Part shown: piece after piece, positions 37,028-48,747 of the stretch
How the letters are laid out: each line of letters opens with the position of its first letter
Numbering within the stretch: position 1 is the first letter of the stretch
NCBI GenBank assembly: GCA_016748015.1
Contig: JAAOMT010000627.1
Span: 327,357 to 391,356, forward strand
From: Geosiphon pyriformis
Lineage: Eukaryota; Glomeromycota; Glomeromycetes; Archaeosporales; Geosiphonaceae
Length of the DNA stretch: 64,000 bases
Direction of reading: 5' to 3'
The notes under the pieces: generated by a model
The model's database searches: none
Told to the model about the DNA's origin: nothing
The model's input: the letters and a program-made list of their open reading frames with translations, nothing else
Position numbers and translations under genes: made by a program

Positions 37028-37899
37028 TTATCTTTTTCTTTAATATTGAGCTCTATTAAAATTTTTATTTTGAATTAAGTTTATTATTTTTTTTTCTAAT
37101 ATTGTTTGTTTAATTCTATTCCTTATTTTTTCACATTAAAAGTTGTTTATTCTCTTTTACTAGTTAACAATTATTGTTTCTATTTTTTGGTGTAGTAATA
37201 TTTCTAAATAATTTTGAAATATGATGTGTAATTAGTAAATTGTTTTAATGTATAGTATAGAATTTGTCTTTTTTTTTATAAAATTTTTAATTTGTTGTAT
37301 TATTTCTTGATTGAATATTCTTTTGGATTTATTAATATATAATTCCTGAATATTTAATTTTTATTCCAACTAATAATAATAATATGATACTAAAAGTTGT
37401 TCTATTCATAGCTTTCAGTTTTCTTTAATTAGCTCCCCTGTTGAGATTATTATTGGTATTTTTCGAAAAGTGTTTTTTACTTTTTTTATGACTTTATTTG
37501 ACAAGTGCTTTGTTTGGTTCTGTGGTCATTAATATAAAGTAATTCTTGTTTTTTTTTTGGTGTTTTAATAGCAAATTGTTTGGTAATTAATGATAATTTC
37601 TATGTTTAATTATTATTAATTCATGATCTAAAATAATTGTTAAGCTATTATGTAGATATAGTTTGGAATTTTTATTTTTTAATTGTTGTTTTTATCACTT
37701 ATATTGTGTTTTTATATACTATTTTTTGTAAATTAATTTAACATGTTTGTATTAATAATTATAATTGGTTTTAGATCTTGTAAAATCTCATCTGATTGGA
37801 CTAATATTTGTTGTACTTCTAGTTATGAAATATTATTAGTAAATAATAATGTTATATTGTAATATGATTTTAGTCAATTCTCATGTGCTGTTTTAGTTA

Positions 37900-40800
37900 A
37901 AATTTTGTTGTTCCATCTTAATTTATAAGTTCTATTTCCTAGAATTTTTTCAATATGAAATAGTTTATTCCATTTGGAATCAAATTTTCTATTCCATTGT
38001 TTTTCTGCTTTGGTACAATATAAGAGTACTTTGTTTCCAATTCTGAATTTAACTGGTTTATTTGGTAATTAGTTATTATATTATTTTTTTGTTTTGCTTG
38101 TGACTTTTGTATATTATTAGCTACTGTTTGCTTTTGGTTTTCTAAAGTTTTTATTAAGTTATATGTTCTTTTTAGTAATGTTTTTTGGAAGTTGACTTCT
38201 GTTATTAATTCTGTTAAATATGTATTAATATTTATCTTAACTAGTAATATTGCTGTTTTATTATAGACAAGTTCAAATAATATTGTTTGTGTAATATCTT
38301 GCTTTATTATCTAATAAGCAAATAATACTGATAATATAAACAAATCCCATTTATTCTGATTTTTTTGGCTGATCTTGGCTATTGCTTTATACAATATTCT
38401 GTTAAACTTTTTGATTAAACTATTTGTTTATAAATAATATAATAATAATAATGGTTTCTTAATTCCAAATTTTTGACTTAATTTTGTTAATGTTTTATTC
38501 ACAAAGTAAGTTCCTTGGTTTGATAATAATTTTTTTGGATATCCATATTAATAAATTATATCTTAGTATATAAATTTGACTATAAATTTTACATCTGTTC
38601 TTTGAATTGCTTTTGCTTTTGGCCATTTGTAAGATAATTTATGACTACTGTTATATATTGATTGTCTCTGCCAGTTATTGTTAATGGTTCTACCAAATTG
38701 ATTCCAATTCAATTAAATAATTGTTTTACTTTGACTAATCTTAATAGTTTACTGAGTCTTATTTTTTCTCTTTTCTAACAAGTATTTTGTGTTTTTCTAA
38801 TATAAAATATTTTGGTAAGTAATAAAATATTTTGATTGTTGTTTTATGTTGTTTTGTTCTTTTTAAGATAATTTCTTCTTGAACTATTAAGTATTAATAT
38901 AATATTGGAGTTGTTAATATTTTTGTGTATTTATCTTTTGTTATATTTTTGGGTTTGAAATATTCTTAGATTTGTTTCATTTGTAATAAACTATCAGTAT
39001 TTTTGTTTTTTTTTATAATGTACAGTAAAATTAAATGATGATAATTTTATTTTCTATCTTGTATAATAATTGTCTCCAAATTTTTGTTTTTGAATTAATG
39101 TCAATTTTTTGTGATTAGTATAACATCAAACTTTTAACTTAAATATTTTTTCTATTTAATGACAGCTTAATAGATAGTTAAGTATTTTAATACTAAAGTT
39201 TTATAGTTCTTCTTGGCTGAATCTAAACTTTAACTGGCATATATTACTGAATGTTTTCATTTATCTGCTTTTTTTTGTAACAATACAACTCCCAATACTT
39301 AACCAAATGGATTAATAGTAATAATAAATGATTTGTTATAATTTGAATAGATTAGTATTGAGATTTAAATAAGCTTTCTTCTCAAAATATTGAAAGCTTT
39401 TTGTTGAGTTTTAGTCTATTTATATTTTATATTATTTACTTAAAACTGGTAAAGTGGTTGAGCCAGTTTGGAGAAGTTTTGAATAAAGCAATAATAATAT
39501 CCAGCAAATTCCAAAAATGCTCTTAATTCTATTAAGTTTGTTAGTACTGGAAAGTTTTTAATTATTTCAATTTTGTCTGGGTTTGTTTTAATGTTATTTT
39601 TGCTTATAACATGTCTCAAAAACTTGAGTTTAATTTTGTTAAAAAAGTATTTAATTGTATTTAATTTTAATTTGGCTCTTTTTAATCTTTTAAATACTTG
39701 TTTTAGATAGTAAAAATGGTTATCAAACATTTTAGAGAACACATTGGTGTTATCCAAGTAAACTACTACTGATTTCTATAATAATCTGGTGTAGATGAAT
39801 TTCATAAGTTGTTAAAAGATGGTTGAAGCATTAGTTAAGCCAAAAAACATAATATCAAATTCAAAATTCTCTTTTTTGGTTGTAAATACTATCTTTTCTT
39901 TGTTGGCTAAATTCATAGTTAACCACTATCTAAGTTCAATATTGAAAACCATTTTTTTTTTCCAAAAACATTAAACAATTCTTATATCTGTAGAGTTGGA
40001 TAGCTGTTTTCATAAATAATACTGTTGAGCTTTTAGTAATCCACACAAAAGTGAATCTTTCTATTTTTTTTATGGACTAATATTTCTAATAATAACCATA
40101 GATTTATTGATAGTTAAATTAACTTATTGTTTAACATTTGGTTGATTTTTTGTCAGATAATTTTATAGCTAACTAATAATATTCTGTATGCTTATTGCTT
40201 GATTGGCATGGTATTTTCTATCTTGATCTGATATTAAATAATATAGTTTTACCAAATTCATTTTCATTAGCAAAGATGTCAGTAAAATTGTTAAGTAGCA
40301 TTTGTTAAAGTGGATCTAAATTTCTCAAGTTTATTTGTTTTAATTGTTTTAGTTATAACAAATAATATTCTTCTTATTCATAAATTGTTTATAATATAAT
40401 GTCTATATATTTGCATAGTAGTGAAAAATCTGGAATAGTAGTTAGGATTTGGTTTTTAACTTTAATGTTTAAGTATCTAATAGTAGTTCTACTTAGTATT
40501 TCTATAAGATCTTCAATTGTATTGTATATGAGAATCTTGATGTGTTTGTGGTTTTTGGCTAGTATATAAAGATTGGTAATAGTAATCTCTTCTAATTCAC
40601 AAATGTTTGTTTTAGCTTTAAAAACCTGGAGTTAATCCTTTATTTTCTTCTCTATAACTACTGTATACTGGTCATATAGTAAAATAGAAATTGATTGATG
40701 GGTGGAGATAGTTTTTCCCTTATAAATAGTTTCTTTTTCTGTTATATTGACTGGTATTTTTATTCTATCTGTAAATTCAAATCTCTTTATCTCTCTTGCT

Positions 40801-42900
40801 GTAATTCTTAAATCTTTTTCTGTTCTCATTAATATTAACTGAGCTATTTTAATCAGAGACAAGAATATTGTCTGTGCTATCTTTTTATTTGGTTCAATGA
40901 TATTTTTTTTCTAAATCATTTTGTAATATTACAATAATATTTTCTATATATCCTGTATCAATTATTTTTTCTTTGATATTAATTTCTTTTTTTGCTAAAC
41001 TAAATTTAGAGACTAGTTGAACTATTGTTGTTGCCAGAATTTTCAGTATTATTTTCAGATCTATACTAGTGTGCATATGAAGTTCCAATCTGATGACAGT
41101 TTTTCCTAAATATCTAAAATCAAACTTTGTATTAATATTATATATGTGTTTTGGCATAATATCTTTGTTATTATTACTGAACCATTTAAGTTCTTGCTCC
41201 TTTATGAAATCTGAAAGCATAATATATTGTTCAAAGTTGTAATTGGAGTTTGAATTATTATTTTTATTGCCATAGTAAATAAAGTTGGAACTATTGTTGT
41301 TGTTATTATTATTATCAAAGGTTGAATTACAATTGATTTTAATTCCAATTCTAAAACACATTTGCTGATTGGTTTTTCTTTTTTGGAGATTAAATAGATT
41401 ATGTATAGTAGTAGATTATAGATAAGATTACAATCATTACAGTATTCAAAGTTACTAGAAATTAGACAATATTTATAAAGTTTAGTGTTTAATTGTTTTA
41501 AATACTGTTTTTGCTCTTTTCTAATGAGTGTTAAATCTTGGTAGTGTTTATAGAATTGTTTTGAATCATTTAAGATGTCAATAAATGCATCTGAATTAAG
41601 AATAAAAATAGTTTTAACAGATTCTAGTGGGTTATTTTTGATCACAAATATTTTACTGGGCAAAGTGTCTTTAACTTTGGTATTTGCTATTTACCAGATT
41701 TTGTTCTTATTGTGTAGATAACCATTCAAGCATAAAAGTATTCAGTTCTATGTAATATTAAAAAACATTTCTTGGCTTATTTAATCACTTATTAGAATCA
41801 TGTATTGACATAATATGTCATATATTCTTTCTTAATTAAGAATATTATTCCATATTTTTTTGTCAAATAAGAGTTCTCCACAAGTAAAACATGGTTTATT
41901 GTTTTATTTTTTTTGTTATTTAAGATAACCAAAATGTTTTCTGTAATACAGTTTGCAGTAGTAGTAAATGCATATTCAGTAGTTTTTTTCTGATAAGATC
42001 TAAGCTTTTATAGAAAAAAACTTTTTATTATAGTCAATATAGCTAAGTAGAATATATAATGATTCTTTTCTTGTATTAACAGAATATGATCTATTTTAGC
42101 CACTGATTATTTTTTTAGTGGCTATGGTGGCTTTTGGTTTGTCTTCTTTCTTTTTTTTCTTTTTATTATTCTAAAAAAATATTAACAGTAATTTATTGTG
42201 TTTGTCCTCAGTTTACAAAACTTAATAAGCTTTTCAAGTAGGGTTTTTTTTTTTTCTCTAACTTAATTAATAGTTGCTCTCTTAAAAAAGCTTTGAAGTA
42301 TTTGCAGATAACTGGTACCTAAGTTTGTTGATCATTTTAACTAAGCTATAGCTCTTGTATAGTCCAATTAAATATGATATTGGTTTTAAACAGCCAGTTA
42401 TTACTAATAAAAGCTTAATACTATGTGGCTTTTATTATAAGAACTTTGATGAGTGTTATAATACTGTTAACTTTAAATAAAAAGTTATTAATTTTATTAA
42501 TAGGAGTTTTAATGTTTCCATTAGTAATAATAATTCTGGTACTGATAACATAATCAACTCAGTGATTTAATTGGTTCATGAATTGTCATGTGATAATATT
42601 GTCTATTGACTTATTATTAAGAATTAATTTGATAGATTGGCCATTAACTTTGGCATTAATATATATAATAGTAATTGGTTTAGTATTAAGAGTGGCTCCA
42701 CTAAATAAAAATAGTATTGTTAATTCTTCTATTTTAAAAAAAAATATGACTGCAAGTAATTTATCTTCAGTGACAGTTGTTAGTAAAATATTGCTGATAA
42801 ATAGTGTTTTTGGGCTTTTCAAGTTATTAGATGAGTTGATTTCTGGAGTAATCAGAAGACTTAAATATTTCTGGAAATTTAGGTTTTAGGTGTATCTACT
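37900..42900 (-). pseudogene. Old Gypsy pol remnant (protease, dUTPase, RT, RNase H, integrase)
   Basis: Surviving open pieces match the younger copy. The protease region at 42822-42586 reads LFSGATLNTKPITIIYINAK, and the active-site DSG has become NNK. The cysteine/dUTPase region at 41663-40632 keeps SLAKKEINIKEKIIDTGY and AREIKRFEFTDRI. The RT at 39757-39440 reads NVFSKMFDNHFYYLKQVFKR. The integrase should lie at about 38830-37900 by position and is too decayed to read. Changes relative to the younger copy are mainly transitions toward A/T. Confidence 0.78.
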
Positions 42901-43134
42901 TTCTGAACTCTGCTAACATAATTCTAATGATTAATTTAATAAACTAAAAATTAGTTAATATATTACTATTGTTAATCTCTAATTTTGTTGTATATAAATA
43001 ATTTTTGGTCTTTAATTGCTGGTTAACAATTGAACTAAGTTTTAAGCCAGTGTTTGAATTAGTTGTGATTAATAAATAATTTGTGACTGCAGTTAATAGA
43101 TAATTGATGTAGAAATTTGATATACTAAAAATGA

Positions 43135-44008
43135 TGTTACTTATAGAATATAGAAAATATAATATTATTAGTCAGTAGATATTAGCCAATCAGAAGTAGA
43201 CATAGTAAATATGGAATTCCAGAATTTCTCTCAGAGGAATTGCAGGATTCCAGAAATTTCAGAATTTCCTAACAAGAAATTGCAGGATTCCAGAATTCCA
43301 GGATTCCTCTTATCAAGAATTGCAGGATTCCAGGAATTCTAGGATTTCTGTCACAAAGAATTGAGGAATTGAGAAATCTCAATTATGTATATATAGCAGT
43401 AAGATTAGAAGCTGAAAAGACAGACCTTTCAAGTTTAGATTTAATCTAAGCAACTCTCCAAATCACAACCATCTAATAAATAACTATTTGTTATCGTAAA
43501 TCCATTTCCACTATCAACACTTCATGTTGATAGTAATCAATACTTAACCATACTAAAACAATAGTTCTTGATCACAGCTATTGACGGAATACTAACTTGT
43601 AAATTGCCTTGGCTTATTTCTTTTCTTTCTTTATTGTCTTTTTCTTTTCTTTATTTTCTTGCTTTAAGTTTATTGTTGTTTACTAATTCTATTGAGGATT
43701 AACGTATGGAGCATTGATGTCAGAATAAATGTGACTGGTAAAAGACCCAGAAATAAAGGTAGAACATTCGATTGAAAATAACTTACCAGAAGAAATACTG
43801 GTCATCAAGCTGAGAAAAAAATTGACAAAACTGTAGTTTCAAGAAGCTATGAATAAAACTATCATCATTGAATCTCTGTCCATTATATAAAGAACTCAAC
43901 CAAAACCTTCAGATACAAACCTTCAGATCATCATCAACTGCAACTTGATTTGAGCACCAAGTTATGGGTTTTTATTTAATCCAACAAAAAAAATATTCAC
44001 CTGTAACA
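43135..44008 (+). repeat. 5' LTR of the younger Gypsy element
   Basis: TGTTAC...CTGTAACA, 874 bp. U3 carries about four degenerate 45-50-bp repeats built on GGAATTGCAGGATTCCAG (about 43210-43375). The TATA region is ATGTATATATAGC (43385-43397). Sequence differences from the 3' LTR are frequent and mostly transitions, so the insertion is not recent. Confidence 0.9.
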
Positions 44009-44010
44009 TT

Positions 44011-44029
44011 TGGTGCTCCCTGTAAGGTA
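44011..44029 (+). other. Primer binding site
   Basis: TGGTGCTCCCTGTAAGG begins 2 nt downstream of the 5' LTR. It starts with TGG, as expected for pairing to a tRNA CCA end. The tRNA was not identified. Confidence 0.7.
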
Positions 44030-44068
44030 TAATTCTACAGAGAACCAGCACCAACAACTAATCAAAAG

Positions 44069-46758
44069 TGGCAAAATCAGAAAATATAGGAGCAAACCAT
44101 TTAGGATTCGCAAAATTCTTGTTTTAACAATACAGCCAACAATTAGGATTAAACAGTAATCATTACCCAGCCGAATCAGTCTTCAACTTCTACGTCAATA
44201 ACAAAATCACTGAATGCTTAGAAGGAACAGTTAACATTAAAACAGCAAGAGAAAACTTTTACACAGAATTATTTCAATACACCAACTTATCAAGAAACTA
44301 TAGTTTTGCACCAATAATCAGAGAAATCAACCAAATTATTAAAAGATACACTCAACAACAATTTCCTATTACCTATGCAGATAAAAATAAAGAAAAAATA
44401 CAAATATCAACAGCAACACCAAAAGGAATACAGTTACCTAGTTGAAAGAAACACAGAGTGGAATCATTAATCACTCCATCATATTACTACACACCTGGAA
44501 GCACCATCAACATTTCATCAGCAGACACATCCACATCAAACACGACATCAACATTTGGAAGATTTCAGTTCCAAAGCAAACAACGGAAAGAAAACTTACT
44601 AGGACCATATGAAGCGTATTTTGAAGGATTTAAATCACAATCTCCAATGCCATCAAGAATTCGATCACCAATACCCCAACCAGATTTTGGAGCCACTACT
44701 CCATGAAAATTATCAGAGGAAGAAGAGGAAGGAAGTGAAGATCAAAGATTTACTTACCAAAACCCGATTTCAGAAAACTCAGAATTTGAAACCCCAAATT
44801 TTCAAACTTCAATAAACTCAAATTTAGAAAATCCAGAAAATACAACTCCAAATATCCAAACACCACAAAATCCTGAACCAATTAATCAGAATAACTTACC
44901 TCCAAATATCATCATCAATCAACCATCAATTAATCCAATAGCCGAACCCATTCAGCAACCATTTCAACTACCACCTCCACAAAATCATCAACCACTTTAA
45001 CAGCCACCACAACCACCCAACTTAGATCTAATAGCATATGCACCAATTGTGAAACTGGATAATTTCACTAGCAAAGAGGACAACGCTCAAGTATGGCTGA
45101 ACAATGTGGAAAAAGCCATCGTAACCAATGGATAGAATAACGCCTGAGCAATACAAACCATTCCCTATTTTCTCAAAGATACTGCCGATTTATGGTATCA
45201 GAGCTTGATCAATAAACCACAAGACTTCAATGCCTTCAAAGTAGAATTTTTAAGATACTTCAACAACAATAACAGTATCAACTGCCTAGTTAATATATTT
45301 ACCACCATAAAGCAAGAAGAAACTGAAGCAGTCACCACTTACCTAGAATGCTTTTATAGAAATCTGCACCAGATCTAGACAATTGACGCCAACTATTTTA
45401 CAGCACCACAGATCCTCAACCAGTTTATCTGTGGCCTGCACAGCAGCATCTTACAACATGTATGTCCATTGCATCCAGACACCCTTCAAGAGGCAGTCAC
45501 CTGCGCCAGAGATTTCGAATCAGCTAAGTTCGAAGCCAATCACGTCCACACCATGAATCTAGTGATAAATAAATTATCTGAATTGGATTCCAAATTGAAA
45601 CAATTTAGTGATTCAATTAATCAGAAATTAGAGAAATACTTAACTGACAATTGCGCTATTTATCAACCACCACAACAACATAATAATCCAGGAAATACAA
45701 ATCATTTCCAAAATCAGTCACATCCATCATCATTATCAGCAGTGCCTAATTAGTCGTGGCAGTCAGAAATGCATGTTTGCCACAATTGTGGTAAACAAGG
45801 ACACATAAGAGCAGATTGTGGATTTTATAGCAACAATCCACGATCGGAAAATCAATATCAAAACCCTGATCACAGATTTCAGACTCAGAATTGCTACCCA
45901 AATCAAGACCAATATCAAACCACTTACCTGCCCATGACGCAGCAGCCAATCTATCAACCATCAGTATATCAACTTCCAATTTATCAGCCACAGCCACCAA
46001 CAATTTATCAACCGCAACCACCAGTTATTTATCAGCCACAGCCTCAAGTAATTTATCAACCCCAATCAATTCAGATGCTGCCCCAAAATTCAGTTAATAT
46101 AACATCAGGCCACCCCAGACCTAGAATCACACAAAACTGGAGATCGACAATAGTTGTCCACCAACTGATCCCCAGTTCTTCTAATCTACCATTAGGATTG
46201 CGTTCTCGGAATTCGGGTACCAGTGCCACCCAAAACCCAAATTCCCAAAACTATTTAAGTCTTCTGGTTATCCCAGAAGATACCACTTCTGACAATTCAG
46301 AAACCAACCAACAAGTGACACTTACCAACAACATACCTCCAGCCACTATTACCAATGATGAATCCTTAGCAGCCATCTTCCCTTTTGAACTTGAGGAACC
46401 ATTCCCATTACCATTGTTCAGTGGAGCCGCCCTCGAAGAGAAACCCATCACAGCAATGTACACTGATGCAAAAGTAGATGGACATCTTATTAAACTCATC
46501 CTTGATAGTGGTTCAGCAGGCAGCATTATTACCAAGCAACTCATAGACCAATTAGGTTGCCAAGTTGATCAAGCTGTCAGCACCAAAATCATCACAGCCA
46601 ATGAAGCAACCAAAACACCTATTGGCAAAATCAATGCCTTCCCAATCAAAGTCAACAGCATCACAGTGCCAATCAAAGTCTTGGTAATAGAAGCTACACA
46701 ATACCAAGCCTTAGTGGGCAATGATTGGTTGTCCAAAACCCAGGCCATTTTAGACTAG
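44069..46758 (+). pseudogene. Gypsy gag and aspartic protease, stop-interrupted
   Basis: One reading frame with a handful of TAG/TGA/TAA interruptions. Gag: an N-terminal part (FNFYVNNKITECLEGTVNIK), a Pro/Asn/Gln-rich linker, a retrotransposon-gag core (IPYFLKDTADLWYQSLINKP, FKVEFLRYFNNNN, about 45160-45270), a Gln/Pro/Tyr repeat tract (IYQPQPP units, about 45960-46060), and a CCHC knuckle just before it (CHNCGKQGHIRADC, 45778-45819). Protease: LFSGAALEEKP then LILDSGSAGSIIT with the catalytic DSG near 46502-46510, and LVGNDWLSKTQAILD at the end. A stop replaces the next codon at 46756. The first Met appears mutated to Val (GTG at about 44069). Confidence 0.85.
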
Positions 46759-48747
46759 ATAACACAAGAGCTCCAGCTGATATTTAATAACCAACACACA
46801 CATGTGCCAGCCATGTGTGGCCACTTCAAGACTCCTCCAAGAGAGAAACTATTAATTGAACTAGAGGAGAAGAAAGAGAAACCTACCTGAGAAGCTTACC
46901 AAGTCTCTTGGACCAACACTGACCACAACAAACTACCACTCATACTATTATGAGATGACAAAAGAAAGAAGAAAGAAGAAGAACTTACCTGGAAGCCAAA
47001 CCTAGAAGCATGGAGTGACAACAGCCAAAGCAAACCAACCAATAAATGGAGTTGGGAAGAAAAAGAAAAAGGAAAGAAATGGGAAGAAGAGCAGATACTA
47101 GCCAACGAATTGATTTATGTCCCATACGCCTACCAACCAATAGCTTAATACCATTGACCCAAGCTAGTATGCGTCAATTGCAGCAAGAAATTGTCGTTAA
47201 TGGGCGTGTGTTGTAACAAAGATGAAGAATGGTCAATGGTGACCAAATATTATTGTCACCCATGCATTATCGAACGCGATAGATGACCAAAATGAAAGGG
47301 AAAGTGGGATGGCAAACTTTGCCTGGCATGTGGAGACACTCTTCTTAACAAAGAAATATGGAATGACATTTCTGGGAAAAAAAAAATGTGTGACAAGTCA
47401 TGCCAATACATGATCCTCATCAGCAACTGGATATGAAAAAGAACACCCATTGAAGCCGCCTAGAGAAGAGCTGTTCACCGCCTGGATGGTTATCCACACA
47501 ATGATGACAAAATTTGGTGAATGGCACTCACCAAAATCAAAGGAGCATCACCTAAGAAAATAAAAACGATCAAAGACAACCCCTCAGAACCTTTAGAGCT
47601 TGACTGGGACACAAAACCCATCATAAATCTCTTGGATTCAGAACAATTCTATGAATACTATCAAGAATTAGCACCCACCAGGGAAGAACAAGAACAATGG
47701 TTAGAGCAGTTAAATGCTCGACTATGTCAACACTGCCTAATTCTCTGTGACTTCCAGTATTGTGATGAGTGTAACCTCATCTACAACACACCACCACGTA
47801 TGATCTACACGATCTCTGAGGAAGAAGAACCAATCAACAGCTGTGCATCAGAATCAGAATCGCTGATCAATTGTGATTTAGACTCTAATGACGACGACAA
47901 AAACATCAGTTCCAGCTCTGTTCAAAATAGCAATGACAACAAAAACGATTCAAACTCAGATTTAAACTCCAATTTAAACTATGAACAATACATTGCACTA
48001 CCAGATCTCTCCAAGGAACAAGAGTTGAAATGGTATAGTAACAATGAGAAAGGTATCATGCCTGAACGTGTACATGATACTGATGCTGAGTTTGATCTGA
48101 GGTATCCAAGAAAAGAGACCATCAAATTGGAACTACATTCATGTATCTGCATTGATTTGAAAGTAGCACTAAAAATTCCAGCAACAACAATGGTTCAATT
48201 AGCATCTAGAAGTAGTTTAGCAAAAAGAGGGATTAATATAAGAGGAAAAATAATTGATGTGGGATATGTAGGAAATATCATTGTTATGCTACAAAATGAC
48301 TCAGAAAAGACTTATATAATAGAGCCCAATGAAAAGATAGTACAGGCAATATTCTTACTTCTGGTTAGAGTAGCTCAGTTAGTATCAGTAGAAAAGAGGA
48401 AGGAATTAGGAATAACAGTGAGAGGAATACAGAGATTCGGATCAACTGGTAGAATAGATGTGCCAGTCAATATAGCAGAAGAAAAAATTGTTGACCAAGG
48501 AGAAATTATCTCAATGGGTCAAGCAATTTCTATTCCACTATATGACCAGTACATGATAGGGATAAAACGAAAAGTAAAAAAACAGAATCAGATTTTTGAA
48601 GCAGAACCAACCCTTTGTGAATCAGAAGAAATTGGACTTATTAATCTTCATATACCAGCCAAAGATTACAACCACATCAAAATTTCCATCTATAATAACA
48701 CAAAAAATGTTATAGTAATACTAGCTGGACTACTATTGAATACTTAA
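46759..48747 (+). pseudogene. Gypsy cysteine-rich segment and dUTPase domain
   Basis: Same frame as gag-protease. The first part (46759-47520) has several stops but shows clustered Cys pairs (CVNCSKKLSLMGVCC, YCHPC, CLACGDTLL). The open part from 47521 (408 codons) has CQHCLILCDFQYCDEC near residue 75. A trimeric-type dUTPase domain follows (about residues 186-310): motif 1-like DAEFDL (188-193), motif 2 SRSSLAKRGI (229-238), motif 3 KIIDVGYVGN with Asp246 and Tyr249, motif 4 IEPNEKIVQAIF (267-278), and motif 5 RGIQRFGSTG (301-310). The dUTPase reaction is dUTP to dUMP plus pyrophosphate. The essential Asp and Tyr are present; activity is unproven. A 1-nt deletion near 48730 breaks the join to RT. 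Confidence 0.85.

Larger units (their letters stand above)
36155..43134 (-). mobile_element. Old, hypermutated Gypsy element (3' part), minus strand
   Basis: Homologous to the younger element at 43135-53297 but in opposite orientation and much more AT-rich. From right to left it contains the mid-gag/protease region, dUTPase region, RT/RNase H, integrase, and a 3' LTR at 36155-37027. The missing upstream part of its gag continues at 53298-53708 on the other side of the younger element, so the younger one is inserted in it. Alignments show mostly C-to-T and G-to-A differences. No function is expected. Confidence 0.85.

Noticed and set aside
45746-46021. Antisense frames over the gag repeat region
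   Set aside because: Mirror translations of the Gln/Pro/Tyr repeat and CCHC region of gag on the plus strand.
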